Origin: Candidatus Zhuqueibacterota bacterium | GTDB lineage: Bacteria; Zhuqueibacterota; Zhuqueibacteria; Oceanimicrobiales; Oceanimicrobiaceae | Assembly: GCA_029262005.1 (NCBI GenBank) | Contig: JAJDAG010000134.1 | Coordinates: 1-64,000, forward strand | DNA: 64,000 nucleotides | Direction of reading: 5' to 3' | Shown here: piece after piece, positions 35,902 to 45,170 of the stretch | Numbering within the stretch: position 1 is the stretch's first letter | How the letters are laid out: every line of letters begins with the position of its first letter | Notes under the pieces: generated by a model | Seen by the model: the letters and a program-made list of their open reading frames with translations, nothing else | Told to the model about the DNA's origin: nothing | Databases searched by the model: none | Position numbers and translations under genes: made by a program

Positions 35902-37320
35902 CTACTTTCCGGTTTGACCGGTAAAATCATCCTTGATCTGCAGGAGGTATGCGTGGGCAGCTTCGTATTCATTAGGAATTTCGCCATCGAGAATGGCGTT
36001 TTCTATTTGTGACTTTATTTTTCCTATAGCAGGGCCGGGTGGCAAATCACAAATTTTCATAATTTCCTCTCCACGAACCGGCGATTGAAATGCCCGCATT
36101 CGGTCTTTCGCCTCAACTTCATCGAGACGTTTTACCACAAAGTTAAAGTTTTCCAGATGACGTTGGACGCGCCTTTGGTTCTTCGAAGTGATGTCGGCGC
36201 GGCACAGAGTCAACAGATCTTCGAGTTCATTGCCGGCCTGAAACAGTAACCGTCGATATGCCGAATCCGTCACGCCTTCCTCGGTCAGTGCGATAGGGCG
36301 TAAGTGCAGGCGAGTGAGTTTTTGTGCGTACCGTGTCATTTCCGCAGGCAGGCGTAGTCTGCGGCCAATTGCCGGCAACATACGTGCACCGATTTCTTCG
36401 TGATTGTGAAAGTTCCAGCCTTTGCCTTTAATGAAGTGTTTTGTCCGCGGCTTGGCAATGTCGTGTACCAGGGCTGTGTAGCGCAGCGCAAGTTTGTCAG
36501 ATACTCCGGCGAGATTATCCACCACTTGCAATGAATGATAAAACACATCCTTGTGGTGGTGTCCATCTATCTGGTCAACGCCTTTTAGCTTCTGCAATTC
36601 AGGAAATATAACATCCAGCACTCCACATTCGTCCATGAGCACAAAACCAACAGAGGGTTTTACAGTGCTGAGTATTTTCAAAAATTCATCACAAATGCGT
36701 TCCATGGAAACAATTTTGAGACGGGTGGACGTTTCGCACATGCCGGCTTTGGTGGTTTTTTCCAGGCTAAAGCCAAGACGCGTGGCGAAACGGATTGCAC
36801 GCATAATTCTAAGCGGATCATCCTGAAATGTCACCACCGGATCTTTTGGCGTTCGTATGATCTGATTCTTAAGATCATGCCTGCCTCCGAAGGGATCTGA
36901 TAGTTTGCCGAATTGCCGTGAGTTAAGGCATACGGCCATGGCATTAATGGTGAAGTCGCGGCGTGCAAGGTCCGTGGGTAAATCTGCTGGTTCCACGTCG
37001 GGCTTCCGGGTGTGACTGCGGTAACTTTCCTTGCGAGCGCCGACAAATTCTAATTTGTAATCACTTATTTCCACCAGGGCGGTGCCAAATTTTTCATAGA
37101 CGACCATGTTTTTGGCCGATAAATCCCGGCTGATGGCTTTGGCAAATGCCGGGCCGTTTCCGATGACCACAAAGTCAATGTCTTTGCTGGGGTGGCCGAG
37201 CAAATGATCGCGGACAAATCCACCAACGGCGTGCACCTCGATTTTTTGTTTATCAGCAACTGCTCCAATTCGGGCAAGCAGGGGGTAAGCGTTTAAGTCA
37301 ATTTGGTTCTTGTCAGCCAT
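35902..37320 (-). CDS. cca: CCA tRNA nucleotidyltransferase / poly(A) polymerase family with HD domain
   Basis: The protein has 472 residues. The head domain carries VGGFVRD, the catalytic DIDFV aspartates, the FGTALV strand, RRDFTINAMA and DPFGGRHDL. The neck has DPLRIMRAIRFATRLGF. An HD domain follows with YHSLQVVDNL and TALVHDIAKP. Function: adds or repairs the 3' CCA end of tRNA; the closely related poly(A) polymerase cannot be ruled out by reading alone. It starts 3 bp after the UbiB-like gene stop, so the two are co-transcribed. Confidence 0.93.
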   Translation of the reverse strand: MADKNQIDLNAYPLLARIGAVADKQKIEVHAVGGFVRDHLLGHPSKDIDFVVIGNGPAFAKAISRDLSAKNMVVYEKFGTALVEISDYKLEFVGARKESYRSHTRKPDVEPADLPTDLARRDFTINAMAVCLNSRQFGKLSDPFGGRHDLKNQIIRTPKDPVVTFQDDPLRIMRAIRFATRLGFSLEKTTKAGMCETSTRLKIVSMERICDEFLKILSTVKPSVGFVLMDECGVLDVIFPELQKLKGVDQIDGHHHKDVFYHSLQVVDNLAGVSDKLALRYTALVHDIAKPRTKHFIKGKGWNFHNHEEIGARMLPAIGRRLRLPAEMTRYAQKLTRLHLRPIALTEEGVTDSAYRRLLFQAGNELEDLLTLCRADITSKNQRRVQRHLENFNFVVKRLDEVEAKDRMRAFQSPVRGEEIMKICDLPPGPAIGKIKSQIENAILDGEIPNEYEAAHAYLLQIKDDFTGQTGK

Positions 37321-37323
37321 AAA

Positions 37324-39009
37324 CTAAAGTCTTCCCGATTTTAAGATTGCAACAACCAGCCATATTCCCAGAATTCCGGCAAACATGAAGCCGAGCAGAC
37401 CGAACAGAGGGTAGCCCCAAAGCAGGGGACCTGCTTCAAGTTTTAGTATCATGGATGAGCCCACGATTAAGGCCGCAATAATGAGGCTGAATGCGATTCT
37501 GTTTGAGGATCGGTCAATTTCAAGCATTAGGTTTTGTAAGCCGCTATCTTTCAACTCAATTGCAAACTGGCCGTGTTTCATTTTTCGTAGCAGAAGTTCT
37601 ATTTCTCGAGGACCGATTTTGAGTAAGTCATAAAGATCTCTTAAAGTCTTGACGCCATCGTAGACGATTTTTTTCATGTCGAGCCGGCGCAGCATCAGTT
37701 TGCGCACATAGGGTTGTGCCAGGGTAAAAATTTCAAATTCCGGGTCCAGTTTGCGGGCTATATCTTCGTAGGTGCCCAAAGATTTCATGAGCAGCAGCAG
37801 GTTTGAAGGCATGCGTAATTGATGTTGTGTCATCATCTCAAAAACATCTGCGATAATGGTTTGAATGTTTATGCGCTTTATCGGCACACCATAGTATCTG
37901 TCGATGAAAGCTGCAAGGTCTGAGCGCAAGTTGCGCACGTCCTGGCTTTCTTCAAGCGAGCCAAGATTGATCAAAACTCGGATGATGAGATCAGCATCGC
38001 GCTGAATGGTTCCGATGAGCAGGTCCGAAACTTCTTCCATCAATGCAGGCTCCAATCTTCCCATCATGCCGAAATCTACCGGGGCGATGGTTTCCACGTC
38101 TTTCACAAATAAATTACCCGGGTGCGGGTCCGCGTGAAAAAAGCCATCTTCAAAGACTTGCTTGAGAATAAAATTTGCGCCGGTTTTCGCCAACCGTTTC
38201 AAATCGCAGCCTGCTGCAAGCAGCCGTTCCGTTTCCGAAATTTTGATGCCATCGACATATTCGATAACCAGAATCTTTGCCGTTGAATAGTCCCAAAATA
38301 CTTTCGGCACGTAAACCGAATCAAAGTTTTTGAAATTTCTCGCAAAGATTTCAATGTTCCGGCCTTCATTGATAAAATCCAATTCGCGTTTGCTGTTTTG
38401 CATCAGTTCGCGGACAATGCCAGGCGGATCGAACTGTTGTACCTCTGGGATATATTTGTCCATCAAGCGCGCAAGGTCAGCCAGAATATCCAGATCGGTT
38501 GCCATGATTTTGCTAACATCAGGCCGCTGAACCTTCACGACTACTTCTTCTTGCTCCAGGGTTAGGGCCCGGTAAACCTGGGCGATTGAGGCAGACGCAA
38601 TGGATTCTGTATTAAACTCCGAGAACTTTTCTTCTACCGCAACGCCGTATTCATCCTCAAGATGTACTCTGAGTTTTTCAAACGGAATCGGTGGGACATC
38701 GTCCTGCAATTTGCTTAATTCACGCAATAACTCGGCCGGAAGCAGAAAAGAGCGCGTGCTAAGCAATTGGCCCAGTTTTATGAATGTCGGGCCGAGTTCT
38801 TCCAGGGCAAGACGAATGCGTTCGGCGTATGATAAGCGTTTTACATCGACCGTGCCTTTCCTGAAAAAGTTTTTTCCAGTCTGCCAATAAGCTTTCAGGT
38901 TCATCCTGTCTACAGCTTCGGCAAATCCATATTTGATCAGGATAGCAACAATTTGCCGGTAGCGCTTAAGGTTGCGATAACTTTTGTCAATTCGTGGAAT
39001 GTAAACCAT
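37324..39009 (-). CDS. AarF/UbiB (ABC1) family protein kinase-like protein
   Basis: The protein has 561 residues. Family motifs: KLGQLLSTRSFLLP (the KxGQ motif), the Ala-rich loop ASIAQVYRA, VVVKVQRPDV (ATP-site Lys), VIEYVDG, HADPHPGNLF and PVDFGMMG (metal-binding Asp). Two membrane helices close the protein (about 505-525 and 532-556). Family knowledge: UbiB-type proteins are atypical kinases/ATPases needed for quinone biosynthesis or lipid handling at the membrane. It shares an operon with the tRNA nucleotidyltransferase. Confidence 0.94.
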   Translation of the reverse strand: MVYIPRIDKSYRNLKRYRQIVAILIKYGFAEAVDRMNLKAYWQTGKNFFRKGTVDVKRLSYAERIRLALEELGPTFIKLGQLLSTRSFLLPAELLRELSKLQDDVPPIPFEKLRVHLEDEYGVAVEEKFSEFNTESIASASIAQVYRALTLEQEEVVVKVQRPDVSKIMATDLDILADLARLMDKYIPEVQQFDPPGIVRELMQNSKRELDFINEGRNIEIFARNFKNFDSVYVPKVFWDYSTAKILVIEYVDGIKISETERLLAAGCDLKRLAKTGANFILKQVFEDGFFHADPHPGNLFVKDVETIAPVDFGMMGRLEPALMEEVSDLLIGTIQRDADLIIRVLINLGSLEESQDVRNLRSDLAAFIDRYYGVPIKRINIQTIIADVFEMMTQHQLRMPSNLLLLMKSLGTYEDIARKLDPEFEIFTLAQPYVRKLMLRRLDMKKIVYDGVKTLRDLYDLLKIGPREIELLLRKMKHGQFAIELKDSGLQNLMLEIDRSSNRIAFSLIIAALIVGSSMILKLEAGPLLWGYPLFGLLGFMFAGILGIWLVVAILKSGRL

Positions 39010-39054
39010 TTAAACCGCGCGACCATGCCGCGCCTCAGTTTCAGTTGTCAATGT

Positions 39055-39711
39055 TTAAAATTGTGAAATATACAGCGTTTTGAATTCATGCATGATTTCA
39101 GAGAAATCGTCATATTCGCGATGGGCAATGTCATGTTCTTTGCAGTAATCGATCAACTCGCGGCCCCGCTTCGCAAAAACCACATCAGCAGCCCTGGCGC
39201 CGCATCTGTCAGACATGCCATCGCCGATGTACACAACTTTGTCGTGCGTTTTTTTTGCTTCATTAACGTGGTAACCTTTGCAATTGCCGCACTGACGGCA
39301 GCCTTTGGCAAAATAGGGAAATTCCGGGCGAATGCAATCGGGTTCTTCAAAAATAAGTGCGTTGGCTTTTGCAGCCACTTTGTTGCCCAGGTAGTGGTTG
39401 TCGAGGATTCGGTTAATATAATAATCCAGACCATCACTGGCAATTTCGACTTCGATATTAAGCTGTTGACAAAAAATTACGAACTCCGAAAAAGTGGGAT
39501 CGAGTTTTTGTGTGTCGGCGAAGTCTTGCAACTGTGACCGGTTTACACGGGCAATGCTGCATTCCTGCTGCAAACACTGTTTGGAATTGATCCGGCCATC
39601 TTTCCAGCTCTGTACAATATCATAACAACGCGTATCGGCAAACGTACGAAAGAGCAGGTTGCCAACGTCGTTTATGGCGGTAGTGCCATCAAAATCACAA
39701 ATCACTTTCAT
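39055..39711 (-). CDS. HAD-family phosphatase, MtnX-like, with Cys cluster
   Basis: The protein has about 218 residues from MKVICDFDGTTAIND at 39711; starts at 39744 or 39840 are also in frame but only add a low-complexity leader. HAD motifs: DFDGT (nucleophile and acid Asp), the Ser/Thr motif in IASDGLDY, and IGDGMSDRCGA. A CxxCGxCKGYH segment between motifs II and III looks like a zinc knuckle and is typical of MtnX/HAD-IB-like phosphatases. Family knowledge: MtnX removes phosphate in methionine salvage. No other mtn gene is near, so the substrate is not fixed. Confidence 0.85.
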   Translation of the reverse strand: MKVICDFDGTTAINDVGNLLFRTFADTRCYDIVQSWKDGRINSKQCLQQECSIARVNRSQLQDFADTQKLDPTFSEFVIFCQQLNIEVEIASDGLDYYINRILDNHYLGNKVAAKANALIFEEPDCIRPEFPYFAKGCRQCGNCKGYHVNEAKKTHDKVVYIGDGMSDRCGARAADVVFAKRGRELIDYCKEHDIAHREYDDFSEIMHEFKTLYISQF

Positions 39712-39857
39712 TGTTTCAGGCTGTTCCTGACCTTTGTATGTCATCGGTTTTGTATTCTTCTTGGTTATAAATTTCAAATAATTGTCATGCTTTTTGGTTT
39801 TTGCAGCACCATTTATTGGGCGCCGGCTGCAAGAGCACAAGCCGGGTTTTGACCCTG

Positions 39858-39900
39858 CTAAAACAACAATCGCCCACTTTAAATAAGCGGGCGATTGTTG
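39858..39900 (-). terminator. Strong hairpin terminator after ppdK
   Basis: Arms 39864-39879 and 39885-39900 pair over 15 of 16 positions around a 5-nt loop. On the minus strand the stem is followed by GTTTTAGC. It lies 33 bp beyond the ppdK stop. Confidence 0.8.
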
Positions 39901-39932
39901 ATGCTGTAACGAACCGTTGTGATCTTCCGGTT

Positions 39933-42638
39933 CTAGTTTTCCTCAAGAACAGCCTGTGCAGCAGCCAATCTTGCAATTGGCACACGGAATGGGGAACAAC
40001 TTACATAATCCATGCCTGTGCGATGGCAGAATTTTACGGATTCCGGATCGCCGCCGTGCTCACCACAGATACCGATTTTTATGTCGGGACGTGTAGCGCG
40101 GCCGCGTTCAACGCCATACTTGATTAGCTGACCAACACCTTGTTGGTCAATTGTCTGAAAGGGGTCGTCTGGCAGAATTTTTTTGTCGATGTACTCCATC
40201 AGAAAGGTACCGGCGTCATCGCGAGAGTAACCAAAAGTCATTTGGGTTAAATCGTTGGTACCAAATGAGAAGAATTCTGCGGTTTCGGCAATCTTGTCGG
40301 CAATCAAAGCTGCGCGTGGGATTTCAATCATGGTGCCGATGAGATAATTTACTTTCACGCCTTTTTCTTCCTGAACTTGCTGCGCGACACGTTCAACGAT
40401 GACTTTCTGATTATTAAATTCAGCGTCTGTGCCGGTAAGCGGGATCATGATTTCAGGGAAAACTTCAATGCCTTCCCGGGTACATTGCGCTGCCGCCTCA
40501 ATGATGGCCCGCGACTGCATTTCAGTGATTTCAGGGTAGGTAACTCCCAGACGGCAACCGCGATGGCCCAGCATCGGGTTGAATTCGCTGAGTGACTCTA
40601 CTTTGTGTTTAACATCTTCAACCGTGATGTTGAGTCGCGTGGCCATTTCTTGTTGCGCCTCTGCCTCATGTGGCACAAACTCGTGCAACGGCGGATCCAG
40701 CAACCTGATGGTTACCGGGCGATGTCCCATCTCTTTCAGGATGCCGTAAAAATCTTCACGTTGCATCGGCAACAGTTTTTCCAGGGCCTTTTTGCGCCCG
40801 GCCAAATCTTCAGCCATGATCATCTCGCGCATGGACCAAATGCGATCACCGAAAAACATGTGCTCGGTACGGCACAGTCCGATGCCTTCGGCGCCGAATT
40901 TAATTGCGGCTTTAGAGTCGGCGGGGGTTTCGGCATTGGTTCTGACTTTCATGCGGCGGGTTTCATCTGCCCAGGAAAGAAGCTGTTTGTAGTATTCATT
41001 ATGCTCCGGGTCAACATCGATGAGTGGCATTTTATCTTGATAAATCAACCCCTTTGTGCCATTCAGGGTAATCCAGTCGCCCTCTTTTAAAGTAGTTTCG
41101 CCAAAGGTGGCAGTTTTGTTGGCGAAGTCGATGCTCAGGTCGCCGCAACCAACGATGCAGCATTTTCCCCAACCGCGTGCTACGAGCGCAGCGTGACTGG
41201 TCATTCCGCCTTTTGACGTTAAAATGGCTTGAGCCGGTTTCATGCCGTGCACGTCTTCAGGGCTCGTTTCATCGCGCACGAGAATCACCCTCTCCCCTTT
41301 GTTACCGCGCTCTTCGGCGAGATCGGCAGTGAAAACCATTTTTCCCTGGGCGCCACCCGGACCGGCGGGCAACCCTTTGGCAATAGCCTGGTGTGTATGT
41401 TCAACTTGCGGATCAACCATGGGGTGAAGCAGCTCATCCAATTGCGATGGTCTTACACGCAGTAAAGCTTGTTCTTTACTTATCAGGCCCTCTTTGACCA
41501 TATCGACGGCCATGCGCACTGCCGCCATGCCGTTGCGTTTACCCACCCGGGTTTGTAACATCCAGAGTCGGCCACTTTCAATGGTGAACTCCAAATCCTG
41601 CATGTCAATGTAATGTTGCTCCAGCTTGGTGCGGTAGCCGTCCAGCTCTTCGTATGTATCAGGAAGCATTTCTTCGAGGGAAGGTATTTCCCTGTTGCTG
41701 TCCTGCTTTGAGCGGATATTAATGGCATTCGGTGTACGGATGCCGGCAACCACGTCTTCACCCTGCGCATTCACCAACCATTCGCCGTAAAAATAATTTT
41801 CACCTGTGGCCGGGTCGCGGGTAAAAGCAACGCCGGTAGCTGAGTTTTTACCTGTATTTCCGAACACCATAGCCTGGACATTTACTGCTGTTCCCCACTC
41901 TTCGGGAATGCCTTCTATTCTTCTGTAGGCAATCGCTCGCTTGCCATTCCATGATTGGAAAACAGCCGAAATACCACCCCAAACTTGCTCGTAAGGATCG
42001 TCTGGAAACTCTCTGCCGAGCACTTCTTTGACCTTCAACTTCATTTGTTCGGTTAACTCGCGTAAATCTTCAACAGTTAAATCCGTGTCGCCCGTGTATC
42101 CGTTTTTCTTTTTGACGGCTTGCAGTAAGTGTTCCAGTTGTGGGCGGATTCCTTTGCCTTCTTTCGGCTCAACGCCGGCTGCTTTTTCCATAACCACATC
42201 GCTGTACATGGTGATGAGACGGCGGTAGGAGTCGAGCACAAAGCGCTCGTTGTTTGTCTTTGCAATCAAACCGGGAATTGTTTTGGTCGTCAATCCGGCA
42301 TTGAGAACGGTTTCCATCATGCCCGGCATGGAAACGCGCGCACCTGAACGAACAGAAAATAAAAGCGGATTTTCCGGGTCAGCAAATCTTTTTCCGAGAA
42401 TTTTTTCAACTTGGGAAATCGCTTCCTGAGTTTGCCCTTTCAGCGTCTCCGGGTAGTTTCTTCCGTTCTGGTAATAATAGGTACAGACTTCGGTGCTGAT
42501 TGAGAACCCGGGAGGAACCGGCAGTCCCAGGTTTGACATTTCTGCCAGATTTGCTCCTTTGCCACCCAGCAGGTTTTTCATATCTGCGCGGCCTTCAGCT
42601 TTGCCATCGCCAAACGAATAAACGTATTTTGTGCTCAT
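39933..42638 (-). CDS. ppdK: Pyruvate, phosphate dikinase
   Basis: The protein has 901 residues from MSTKYVYSFGDG at 42638, after TTGGAGC; an in-frame start four codons earlier is less likely. The N-terminal ATP-grasp region (LLGGKGANLAEM; LFSVRSGARVSMPGMM) is followed by the phosphohistidine domain GGMTSHAALVARGWGK and the C-terminal PEP/pyruvate barrel with GICGEHGGDP and MDYVSCSPFRVPIARLA (catalytic Cys). The length matches the family. Function: ATP + Pi + pyruvate to AMP + PPi + PEP, reversible, either glycolytic with PPi or gluconeogenic. With fbaB nearby it fits central carbon flow, but the genes are not linked in an operon. Confidence 0.97.
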   Translation of the reverse strand: MSTKYVYSFGDGKAEGRADMKNLLGGKGANLAEMSNLGLPVPPGFSISTEVCTYYYQNGRNYPETLKGQTQEAISQVEKILGKRFADPENPLLFSVRSGARVSMPGMMETVLNAGLTTKTIPGLIAKTNNERFVLDSYRRLITMYSDVVMEKAAGVEPKEGKGIRPQLEHLLQAVKKKNGYTGDTDLTVEDLRELTEQMKLKVKEVLGREFPDDPYEQVWGGISAVFQSWNGKRAIAYRRIEGIPEEWGTAVNVQAMVFGNTGKNSATGVAFTRDPATGENYFYGEWLVNAQGEDVVAGIRTPNAINIRSKQDSNREIPSLEEMLPDTYEELDGYRTKLEQHYIDMQDLEFTIESGRLWMLQTRVGKRNGMAAVRMAVDMVKEGLISKEQALLRVRPSQLDELLHPMVDPQVEHTHQAIAKGLPAGPGGAQGKMVFTADLAEERGNKGERVILVRDETSPEDVHGMKPAQAILTSKGGMTSHAALVARGWGKCCIVGCGDLSIDFANKTATFGETTLKEGDWITLNGTKGLIYQDKMPLIDVDPEHNEYYKQLLSWADETRRMKVRTNAETPADSKAAIKFGAEGIGLCRTEHMFFGDRIWSMREMIMAEDLAGRKKALEKLLPMQREDFYGILKEMGHRPVTIRLLDPPLHEFVPHEAEAQQEMATRLNITVEDVKHKVESLSEFNPMLGHRGCRLGVTYPEITEMQSRAIIEAAAQCTREGIEVFPEIMIPLTGTDAEFNNQKVIVERVAQQVQEEKGVKVNYLIGTMIEIPRAALIADKIAETAEFFSFGTNDLTQMTFGYSRDDAGTFLMEYIDKKILPDDPFQTIDQQGVGQLIKYGVERGRATRPDIKIGICGEHGGDPESVKFCHRTGMDYVSCSPFRVPIARLAAAQAVLEEN

Positions 42639-42798
42639 TAAATGCTCCAATCTACTCTTTAGAAAAAATGTATTTTAGGTCTATTATTGCTGCTGTTTAA
42701 ATTTTAAATACAGTCGTGAGTGTATGAAAAATTTTCTATAAATGAAAGTTAATTTTTGGTGAGATTGGTCTGGTAGAGGTCTGCCTGATGCGTGGGTT

Positions 42799-43017
42799 TT
42801 AGAACAGGTCGAACTGGCCTTTGTTTTCGGAGACTGGTTCGTCTGTCTCTTCGAGATCGGCCTTTTTCTTCGCCACTCGATCGATGCGAGCCATGGCAAT
42901 TTGCAGAGTTGGGTACTCTGCAACAAAGTACTCTTTTCGGTGGACCCGAAAACCGGTTACAGCAGGTCTGATCAGGTAACCTTTGTATTTTTTCTCTCGT
43001 ATCCTGGTCCCTTTCAT
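42799..43017 (-). CDS. Small basic/acidic protein ending in a sliding-clamp-binding-like QFDLF
   Basis: The protein has 72 residues from an ATG. The N-terminal half is basic (MKGTRIREKKYKGYLIRPAV) and has a compact, beta-like pattern (RVHRKEYFVAEYPTLQIAMARIDRVAKKK); the tail is acidic and flexible and ends exactly with KGQFDLF. The last five residues fit the bacterial beta-clamp-binding pentapeptide consensus QL(S/D)LF, with Phe for Leu at position 2. The ribosome binding site is weak. I do not recognise the family. A DNA-replication or repair accessory role is inference from the tail only. Confidence 0.6.
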   Translation of the reverse strand: MKGTRIREKKYKGYLIRPAVTGFRVHRKEYFVAEYPTLQIAMARIDRVAKKKADLEETDEPVSENKGQFDLF

Positions 43018-43383
43018 ACTGCTATTTTACTCAATAACACGCTTTTTTGCAAGTGAAAATTTCAGCCGAAGGACTGCTGCAAGTTCTGCTTGATGAATGT
43101 AAATTGTCAATTCCTTGCATTAGAGTAAACGATTATTATATTTGAATGGCTCTGTGAAAAAAATTGTAAATAATCTAACTTTGAAAAATGTTAAGGCTAC
43201 CTGAATTGAGCATTTTAAAATTTAGCGCAGAAATTCCGTGGAGAAATGTTATTCATGCGCGGGAAACTTTGGAACAAAGTTTTAGTTTTGCTTTGTTGCA
43301 ATGAAAATCGCAACGCTAAAGTGTTGCTTGCCACGATAATGGCTGAACAGTTATTGATTTTTATTTCTACGGAGAGTTGATTT
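43018..43383. other. Intergenic between divergent genes; possible promoter
   Basis: About 365 AT-rich bp lies upstream of the operon starting at 43384. TTGCAT near 43125 followed 16 bp later by TATATT would fit a sigma70-like promoter for the plus strand, but this is weak evidence. A partly self-complementary region (AACTTTGGAACAAAGTT, 43268-43284) is also present. No gene was seen. Confidence 0.35.
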
Positions 43384-43728
43384 TTGGCAAGAGATCGTAA
43401 TAAGAATAGTGCAATTGTTTACTCAACGGCTGCTGATTTCCAAACAAAGCCAAAGCAGACAGGGGAGGCTCCGACACTGCCACCGGAGCAGCAAATTCTT
43501 AAGGTGTTGTTGGATCGAAAAAAGCGCAAGGGCAAAATCGTGACGCTAATAACCGGGTTTGTTGGCACTGAAGCCGACTTGAAAGATCTCGGGAAAAGGC
43601 TCAAGGCTAAGTGCGGTGTAGGTGGTTCGGTAAAGGGAGGCGAGATTCTTATTCAGGGTGAAGTTCGTGACCGAATCGTTGGTTTGTTGAGTGCAGAGGG
43701 ATTTCGTGTGAAGAAAGCGGGTGGTTGA
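43384..43728 (+). CDS. SUI1/eIF1-like translation factor (YciH family)
   Basis: The protein has 114 residues from a TTG start with GGAG 9 bases upstream. The C-terminal 80 residues are a SUI1 domain (RKGKIVTLITGFVG, then LKDLGKRLKAKCGVGGSVKGGEILIQGEVRDRI), matching bacterial YciH proteins in length and motifs. Family knowledge: YciH can act in translation initiation fidelity. It is the first gene of a plus-strand run, 3 bp before the next gene. Confidence 0.93.
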   Translation: MARDRNKNSAIVYSTAADFQTKPKQTGEAPTLPPEQQILKVLLDRKKRKGKIVTLITGFVGTEADLKDLGKRLKAKCGVGGSVKGGEILIQGEVRDRIVGLLSAEGFRVKKAGG

Positions 43729-43731
43729 ATT

Positions 43732-44739
43732 GTGATACGAAAGAAGCGGATTGTTATCGGCATTCATGGCGTTGGCAATAAACCACCGCAGCCTTTGTTG
43801 CAAAAGTGGTGGCGGCGGGCCATTTGCGAGGGGTTCGATCAAATTGGCGCAAGTTCCGAGCGCTGGACGTTTGACCTGGTTTATTGGGCGCAGTTTCTGT
43901 ATTCCGATGCTCAGGATGTAGGCATCACAGATTCTGAAAACCCATTGTTTGTCGAATTTCCGTACGAGCCCGAGGTAAAAAAACGCAGTTCAAGTGGGAA
44001 AAGAAAGTGGCGTAAACGCATGCTAAATGTCGCTGAAGTCGTTATGGATTGGGTCTTCCTGACCGAAAACCAATTCTTCAATTTCGACCGTGTCAGCGAT
44101 TATGTCGTCCGTAAGAAATTCGCAGATCTGGCAATGTACTATCATCCGGAAAATGTAGAAATTGATAAAGTTGGCATCAAGGTGCGCAAACTTATCCGCA
44201 ATGAACTTGCCCGGGTGCTGCGCAAACATCGCAGGAAAGAGATCTTGTTGCTTTCTCACTCAATGGGGACCATCGTTGCCTATGATGTGCTCACCCACCT
44301 GGTGCCGAAGATCAAAATTCACACGCTCATCACTCTGGGTTCACCGCTTGGTTTGCCAAATATTATGAAGAAAATTTATACTGAGATGAATAAAAATTTC
44401 AAGGCTGAAAAGACACTTCCCACGCCTGAAAATATTGAACAAGCCTGGTATAATTTTTCTGACTTAAAAGATCCGGTGGCCATGAACCACAGCCTGGCGG
44501 ATGATTTCAGGCCCAATGCAAAAGGTGTCGGACCGAACGATATTGAAGTGCATAATGAATACGAATATCAGGGCGCAAAGAGTCCGCATAAATCGTACGG
44601 CTATCTGCGTACAGAAGAAGTGGCGCAGGTCATCAACGATTTTCTCACGAAGCGGCCGCCATGCCGTCTTAATTTAATAAAACGTTTGTTACGTGGATTG
44701 AGTAAGCGGCAACAGAAAACCGAGCCGGCGCCGGAATGA
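43732..44739 (+). CDS. Alpha/beta-hydrolase-like protein
   Basis: The protein has 335 residues from a GTG start. VIGIHGVGNKP is an oxyanion-type loop, and LLSHSMGTIVAYDVL is the nucleophile elbow (G/S-x-S-x-G with Ser in HSMG). LITLGSPLGLP and DPVAMNHSLADD supply a candidate Asp; the catalytic His may be in SPHKSYGY. There is no signal peptide, so it should be cytoplasmic. Members of this group are annotated as lipase/esterase-like without known substrate. The gene is 3 bp after the SUI1 gene and overlaps the ACT gene in ATGA. Confidence 0.85.
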   Translation: MIRKKRIVIGIHGVGNKPPQPLLQKWWRRAICEGFDQIGASSERWTFDLVYWAQFLYSDAQDVGITDSENPLFVEFPYEPEVKKRSSSGKRKWRKRMLNVAEVVMDWVFLTENQFFNFDRVSDYVVRKKFADLAMYYHPENVEIDKVGIKVRKLIRNELARVLRKHRRKEILLLSHSMGTIVAYDVLTHLVPKIKIHTLITLGSPLGLPNIMKKIYTEMNKNFKAEKTLPTPENIEQAWYNFSDLKDPVAMNHSLADDFRPNAKGVGPNDIEVHNEYEYQGAKSPHKSYGYLRTEEVAQVINDFLTKRPPCRLNLIKRLLRGLSKRQQKTEPAPE

Positions 44740-45116
44740 ACTTGCTGCTTTTGTCAGGAACCTTTTCGATTTGCCGGCTTGCTGCAGATGCGCCTGTTCC
44801 TGAATGGGCCGCAACAGGAGAATTTGTCAGCATCACGCGAACGCCCGATGAGCTTTCAATCGTCTGCGCGCAAAACACAGTTCCTGAAAATGTGCAAACG
44901 GAACCTGGCTGGCGAGCCCTGAAAGTGCAAGGTGTACAGGACTTTGCGCTCACCGGTGTTCTGGCAGATCTGGCCAATCCCCTGGCTGAATCCGGAATTA
45001 GTATTTTTGCGATCTCGACTTTTGACACGGATTATGTTTTGGTGAAGGAGGTTGATCTGCAGCGCGCCTCTCAGTCTTTGGAAAAAGCCGGAGTACAAGT
45101 AATCGCCGTAAAATAG
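44736..45116 (+). CDS. ACT-domain protein
   Basis: The protein has 126 residues, beginning in an ATGA overlap with the hydrolase gene. It has two halves: EFVSITRTPDELSIVCAQ near the middle, and the ACT-like core VQGVQDFALTGVLADLANPLAESGISIFAISTFDTDYVLV at the C-terminus, the pattern of the CASTOR/ACT_7 group. Family knowledge: such domains bind amino acids. There is no fused enzyme, so it may be a small amino-acid-binding regulator. The substrate is unknown. Confidence 0.88.
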   Translation: MNLLLLSGTFSICRLAADAPVPEWAATGEFVSITRTPDELSIVCAQNTVPENVQTEPGWRALKVQGVQDFALTGVLADLANPLAESGISIFAISTFDTDYVLVKEVDLQRASQSLEKAGVQVIAVK

Positions 45117-45170
45117 TGCGGTGCAAAATGAGGAAGATGGAAAAAATGAAAACCAACAGGATGAAAAATT

